15,181 nt of DNA from an uncultured Eubacteriales bacterium (GTDB taxonomy: Bacteria > Bacillota > Clostridia > Christensenellales > Aristaeellaceae). Within the stretch, counting starts at the first letter, position 1. Each line of letters opens with the position of its first letter. This document shows, piece after piece, positions 12,304 to 15,181 of this stretch. Made by a program: the position numbers and the translations under genes. The stretch lies in assembly GCA_900540045.1 (NCBI GenBank), contig UQEF01000071.1, positions 1 to 15,181 on the forward strand. Direction: 5' to 3'. The notes beneath the pieces were generated by a model. The model saw only the letters and a list, made by a program, of their open reading frames with translations, ran no database searches and had not been told where the DNA came from.

Positions 12304-14592
12304 ATGCAAAGGGTCTATTCGGTGTGTTCCCCTAAACCCACGAACGACCAGCTTGCCCTGCAGGAAACGGTATTCCATAACGCCAACGGCTATCTGGGCG
12401 TGCGCGGCACGCTGGAGGAAGGGGCGCCGCAGGGCATGGATACCATGCGCGGCGCCTATGTGAACGGCTTCTATGAAATCGTCCCCATGAAGCAGGCGGA
12501 AAAGCTGACCCATGTCCGCGAGGACAAGGAAAGCATGATCAACGTGGCGGATGTGCAGGGAATCCGCTTCCGCCTGGCGGGAGAGTGGTTTTCACAATGG
12601 ACGGGCACGCTCGTAGAATCCGAACGCAGGCTGGACATGGATCGCGGAATCACCGAACGCCGCGTCAGATGGCGCTCGCCAGAGGGACGCGAAACAGCCC
12701 TTTGCTTTCGCCGCATGGCGAGTTTCGCAGAGCCGTCGCTGTTCCTGATTGACTGTGAGGTTACCCCTCTCAACTATGAGGGCGAGGTGGAGGTGAAAAG
12801 CACTCATCTGGCACTGGTGAAAAACTATGCCAATCCTAACGATCCACGTCTGGCAGGAGAGAGCGAATGTCATCTTGTTCCTGCCGGGAGCCTGATAGAG
12901 GAGGGAGCCAGCTATCTGAGCACGCGCACCCGTGTGAGCAGGCTGTCGCTGACCACCGGCGTGAAGCACGCGCTGGAGCCGGCCGCGCAGAATGCGCAGA
13001 CGGTCTACGACCCTGCGGCACACGCGGCGGCGTTCCATGCCTGCGTGACGGTCAGACAGGGACAAACGCTGCGGCTTCAAAAATACTGCGTCTTTTCAGA
13101 TGAACGGCGGCATGGCGATACACTTGCCGCCGCAAGGCGGGCCATGGCCGGAGCTTTTGGCCGGGCGGACGCACTTTACCGCGCCCAGCAGGAAACGCTC
13201 GCCGCCTTCTGGGAAAGTGCGGACACCACCATCCTTGGCGACAACGATGCCAATCTGTCCATGCAGTTCAACCTTTACCAGCTGTTCCAGTCTGCCGGGC
13301 GCGACGGGCTATGCAGCATTGCGGCCAAGGGTCTGTCGGGCGAAGGGTATGAAGGGCACTACTTCTGGGATACGGAAATGTACATGATGCCGTTCTTCAC
13401 CCTCACCATGCCACAGCTCGCGCGCAAGCTTCTGGGGTACCGCTACCGCACGTTGGACGCGGCACGCGAAAATGCCCACCTGCTGGGCCATCGGAAGGGC
13501 GCGCTGTATCCCTGGCGCACGATCGCCGGACGGGAGTGCAGCGGGTACTTTCTGGCAGGTACGGCGCAATACCACATTGTAGGGGACATCGCCTATGCGG
13601 TGGGCATGTACTACAATGCGACCGGCGACCGCGAATACCTGATCAGCGAGGGCGCGGAGCTGCTGCTGGAAACGGCGCGCCTGTGGATGGATGTGGGACA
13701 TGTGGCGGAGGGTACCTTCCGCATCAACTGCGTGACAGGTCCTGATGAGTACACCTGTCTGGTCAACAACAACTACTACACCAACGCATGCGCCAAAAAC
13801 AACCTGGAGCTGGCGGTGCGCGCGGCGCATCTGCTGGAGGAGTGGGGCGCATATGACGAGTGGGCAGCCCGCCTGGGCGTTACCCGTGAGGAGTTGGATG
13901 CGTTTGCCCATGCTGCGGAAATCATGTATCTGCCTTATGACGAAACGCTGGGCATCAATCCGCAGGATGACAGCTTTCTGCAAAAGCCGATATGGGACCT
14001 GGCTGCGACGCCGCGGGAAAATTTCCCGCTGCTGCTCCATTATCATCCCCTGCAGCTGTACCGCTATCAGGTATGTAAACAGGCGGATACCGTGCTGGCA
14101 CATGTGCTTTTTGAAAGCCTGGCCGATGCGGAGGTACGGGAACGGTCCTTCCGGTACTATGAGAAGATTACCACGCATGACTCTTCCCTGTCCAACTGCA
14201 TCTTTTGCATCGATGCCTGCCGCTTGGGTCTGCGCCGGGAGGCACGCGCCTATTTTGGCGACAGCGTGAAGACCGACCTGCTCAATACGCATGGCAACAG
14301 CAAGGACGGCATCCATACCGCCAACATGGGCGGTTGCTACATGGCCGTGGTCAACGGTTTTGCGGGCCTGCAGCTGTGCGCGGATGGCGTGAGGGTCGCT
14401 CCCTTTCTGCCAGAAGGGTGGACGGGGCTCAAGTTTTCCTTCCAGTTCCGGGGAAGCAGACTGCGTTTCGATATGGAGGGCGGAGAATACCGCGTGCGGC
14501 TGATATCCGGGGGACCGGTTTCGGTCTTTACGCAAGAGGATGCCTTTTGCCTTAAACATCCGGGCGACGAGGCGAGGGGCAAGACGCGCTAA
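12304..14592 (+). CDS. GH65 family glycoside phosphorylase (maltose/kojibiose-type disaccharide phosphorylase)
   Basis: 762-residue inverting phosphorylase that splits an alpha-glucosyl disaccharide with phosphate to beta-glucose-1-phosphate plus the reducing sugar, in the cytoplasm. Domain order follows the family: beta-sandwich (about 10-270), helical linker, (alpha/alpha)6 barrel (about 310-650), small C-terminal sheet. Signature sites: AKGLSGEGYEGHYFWDTE at 341-358, VTGPDEYTCLVNNNYYTN at 477-494 with general acid E482, KQADTVL at 592-598, phosphate-binding THDSSLS at 624-630, and HGNSKDGIHTANMGG at 663-677. ATG 12304 sits 7 nt after GGAGG (12292-12296); GTG 12298 overlaps that site and is less likely. 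Last gene of the operon. Which disaccharide (maltose, kojibiose, nigerose or trehalose) cannot be told by eye; the beta-phosphoglucomutase that often accompanies GH65 genes is not in the window. No signal peptide, so the substrate must be imported intact, as the transporter implies. Confidence 0.93.
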   Translation: MQRVYSVCSPKPTNDQLALQETVFHNANGYLGVRGTLEEGAPQGMDTMRGAYVNGFYEIVPMKQAEKLTHVREDKESMINVADVQGIRFRLAGEWFSQWTGTLVESERRLDMDRGITERRVRWRSPEGRETALCFRRMASFAEPSLFLIDCEVTPLNYEGEVEVKSTHLALVKNYANPNDPRLAGESECHLVPAGSLIEEGASYLSTRTRVSRLSLTTGVKHALEPAAQNAQTVYDPAAHAAAFHACVTVRQGQTLRLQKYCVFSDERRHGDTLAAARRAMAGAFGRADALYRAQQETLAAFWESADTTILGDNDANLSMQFNLYQLFQSAGRDGLCSIAAKGLSGEGYEGHYFWDTEMYMMPFFTLTMPQLARKLLGYRYRTLDAARENAHLLGHRKGALYPWRTIAGRECSGYFLAGTAQYHIVGDIAYAVGMYYNATGDREYLISEGAELLLETARLWMDVGHVAEGTFRINCVTGPDEYTCLVNNNYYTNACAKNNLELAVRAAHLLEEWGAYDEWAARLGVTREELDAFAHAAEIMYLPYDETLGINPQDDSFLQKPIWDLAATPRENFPLLLHYHPLQLYRYQVCKQADTVLAHVLFESLADAEVRERSFRYYEKITTHDSSLSNCIFCIDACRLGLRREARAYFGDSVKTDLLNTHGNSKDGIHTANMGGCYMAVVNGFAGLQLCADGVRVAPFLPEGWTGLKFSFQFRGSRLRFDMEGGEYRVRLISGGPVSVFTQEDAFCLKHPGDEARGKTR

Positions 14593-14631
14593 AGAAGTCA
14601 AGGGAAGAGCTCAAAAGGGAATCCGAAAACA

Positions 14632-14656
14632 GGAAAAGGCTTTCCATGCTTTTTTG
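14632..14656 (+). terminator. Weak candidate terminator after the GH65 gene
   Basis: GGAAA (14632-14636) and TTTCC (14641-14645) form a 5-bp stem with loop AGGC, followed after ATGC by TTTTTT (14650-14655). The stem is short and AT-rich and the T run is displaced by a few bases, so termination here would be inefficient. It lies about 40 nt after the GH65 stop. Confidence 0.35.
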
Positions 14657-14671
14657 TGACAGGGAAAATGC

Positions 14672-14686
14672 GTGGCAGCATGCCAC
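14672..14686. repeat. Short perfect hairpin
   Basis: GTGGCA (14672-14677) and TGCCAC (14681-14686) with loop GCA. There is no T run on either side, so it is not an obvious intrinsic terminator. It may protect the 3' end of the GH65 transcript. Confidence 0.4.
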
Positions 14687-14724
14687 AAACATTTGCAGCA
14701 GACGCCCCAACCGGGGGAAAGAAA

Positions 14725-14794
14725 GAGACCTGAGCGCCCGTGGGGTCTCGTTGATTGAGCTCATTCAACGAGGCCGCATGGGCACCCGGGTTTC
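14725..14794. repeat. Long imperfect inverted repeat (70 bp)
   Basis: The two halves 14725-14759 and 14760-14794 are reverse complements with a few mismatches and G-U pairs. The core 14747-14772 is a 26-bp palindrome broken by one T-T mismatch (CTCGTTGA...TCAACGAG around TGAGCTCA). The flanks GAGACCTG (14725-14732) and CGGGTTTC (14787-14794) also pair. A competing smaller hairpin is possible between GAGACC (14725-14730) and GGTCTC (14744-14749). No T run follows directly. It could be a transcript-end structure, a protein-binding palindrome or a remnant of a small mobile element. Confidence 0.6.
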
Positions 14795-14822
14795 ATCCCT
14801 TTTCGTCATGCTTCAATAGGTA

Positions 14823-14836
14823 TTGTGGCGCTACAA
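14823..14836. promoter_or_regulatory. 14-bp near-palindrome, possible operator
   Basis: TTGTGGCGCTACAA matches its reverse complement at all but one base pair (a G-T position). Symmetrical GC-centred sites of the TTGTAGCGCTACAA kind are used by several repressor families. It lies 30 bp upstream of the -35 box of the tRNA-region promoter. No regulator gene is adjacent, so a function is speculative. Confidence 0.3.
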
Positions 14837-14865
14837 CGGTTCAATCAGGGAACGGAAACATAGGC

Positions 14866-14894
14866 TTGCCAACTTACAATTGGCATGGTATAAT
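14866..14894 (+). promoter_or_regulatory. Promoter in front of the tRNA-Ser region
   Basis: TTGCCA (14866-14871), a 17-nt spacer and TATAAT (14889-14894), with an extended -10 TG at 14886-14887. Expected start is near 14901, about 15 nt before the partial tRNA copy. An inverted repeat TGCCAA/TTGGCA (14867-14872 and 14880-14885) overlaps the -35 box and spacer. No comparable promoter is visible between the partial and the intact tRNA. Confidence 0.75.
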
Positions 14895-14915
14895 CAATTT
14901 CGTCCACCTGTACGT

Positions 14916-14957
14916 GGAGAAGTATCGAAGCGGTCATAACGGCCCCGACTCGAAATC
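14916..14957 (+). pseudogene. Partial tRNA-Ser: exact copy of the 5' half of tRNA-Ser(CGA)
   Basis: These 42 bases are identical to 15095-15136: the 5' acceptor strand GGAGAAG, the D arm, and the anticodon arm through the loop CTCGAAA and the first two bases (TC) of its 3' strand. Identity stops sharply at 14958. The next 20 or so bases may hold a decayed T arm (GTGG..TCGAATC at about 14969-14978), but the variable arm and 3' acceptor strand are missing, so it cannot make a tRNA. It sits directly behind the promoter at 14866-14894. Confidence 0.8.
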
Positions 14958-15038
14958 TAATCCGAAAGGTGGAATCGAATCGACGCAAAGCCTTGATTTT
15001 GCTAGGTTTGCAAGGTGTCCCCGGAATGGGATCATGAG

Positions 15039-15062
15039 CAGTTCTCTCCATCAGTTCTCTCC
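15039..15062. repeat. Short direct repeat before the tRNA
   Basis: CAGTTCTCTCC occurs at 15039-15049 and again at 15052-15062, separated by AT. The second copy's TCTCTC (15056-15061) also pairs with GAGAGA (15070-15075), forming a small hairpin. The stretch 14958-15094 shows no gene and no clear promoter. Confidence 0.5.
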
Positions 15063-15094
15063 TTTTTCCGAGAGACGATGTTGAGATAGATTTT

Positions 15095-15181
15095 GGAGAA
15101 GTATCGAAGCGGTCATAACGGCCCCGACTCGAAATCGGGTAAACCGGCTAATAACCGGTCCGTGGGTTCGAATCCCACCTT
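15095..15181 (+). tRNA. tRNA-Ser(CGA), 3' end cut by the window edge
   Basis: Class II tRNA. Acceptor 5' strand GGAGAAG (15095-15101), a D arm closed by TCG/CGG pairs, anticodon stem CCCGA/TCGGG with loop CTCGAAA giving anticodon CGA at 15130-15132 (reads UCG), a long variable arm with ACCGG/CCGGT stem, and T arm GTGGG-TTCGAAT-CCCAC. The sequence ends in CTT, the first three bases of the expected 3' acceptor strand CTTCTCC. The long variable arm supports serine. Its only visible promoter lies upstream of the partial copy, some 200 nt before. Confidence 0.93.

Noticed and set aside
14755..15084. A 109-codon plus-strand frame across the tRNA spacer
   Set aside because: It runs through the long palindrome, the promoter and the partial tRNA, has no ribosome binding site and encodes nothing recognisable.
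1..15181. CRISPR array, insertion sequence or phage genes
   Set aside because: No spaced repeat array, transposase, integrase or phage-like protein is encoded in the window; the only hint of mobility is the duplicated tRNA half at the right edge.

Overview
The window is one continuous, all-plus-strand stretch of a GC-rich genome. The gene set points to an endospore-lineage Firmicute, most likely a GC-rich member of the Clostridia: a very well conserved SigH next to rlmB and yacP, TTG/GTG/ATG starts behind strong GGAGG-type ribosome binding sites, and sugar ABC transport without a dedicated ATPase. I cannot name an order or genus from sequence alone. There are 11 solid protein genes, one complete-looking tRNA gene cut by the right edge, and a partial tRNA copy.

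Left block (about 1-2234): rlmB (23S rRNA 2'-O-methyltransferase family), yacP/rae1 (NYN-domain RNase) and sigH. This is the conserved rlmB-yacP-sigH order of Firmicutes. The genes usually found after sigH in Bacillus (rpmG, secE, nusG) are absent; a cell-envelope block follows instead. At the extreme left edge the frame of rlmB stays open, with coding-like composition, up to about position 46, and the apparent reading frame changes near there.

Middle block (2269-9016): a membrane-anchored FHA-domain protein, a SEDS glycosyltransferase (FtsW/RodA family), a polytopic GT-C-like membrane protein, a class B penicillin-binding protein and a LacI-family regulator. They are spaced by 34 nt or less, or overlap, and probably form one transcription unit ending at a hairpin after lacI. 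SEDS plus class B PBP is a peptidoglycan polymerase/transpeptidase pair. The FHA-SEDS-PBP layout resembles the actinobacterial fhaB-pstP-rodA-pbpA locus, but no Ser/Thr kinase or phosphatase is present here, the FHA domain appears to lack its phosphothreonine-binding residues, and a GT-C-like protein sits between SEDS and PBP.

Right block (9165-14592): a sugar-uptake operon with a consensus promoter (TTGACG, 17 nt, TATAAT) and a LacI-type palindrome just after the predicted transcription start. It encodes a substrate-binding protein with a non-lipoprotein signal peptide, an internal terminator/attenuator, two permeases and a GH65 disaccharide phosphorylase. The likely scheme is import of an alpha-glucosyl disaccharide, phosphorolysis to beta-glucose-1-phosphate plus a sugar, and control by the LacI protein encoded immediately upstream. 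No ATPase and no beta-phosphoglucomutase are in the window.

Right end (14593-15181): about 500 bp without a protein gene. It holds a long imperfect hairpin, a small palindrome, a good promoter, an exact 42-nt copy of the 5' half of a tRNA-Ser, and 137 nt later the intact tRNA-Ser(CGA), which runs off the window. The layout suggests a past or present recombination event inside the tRNA gene.
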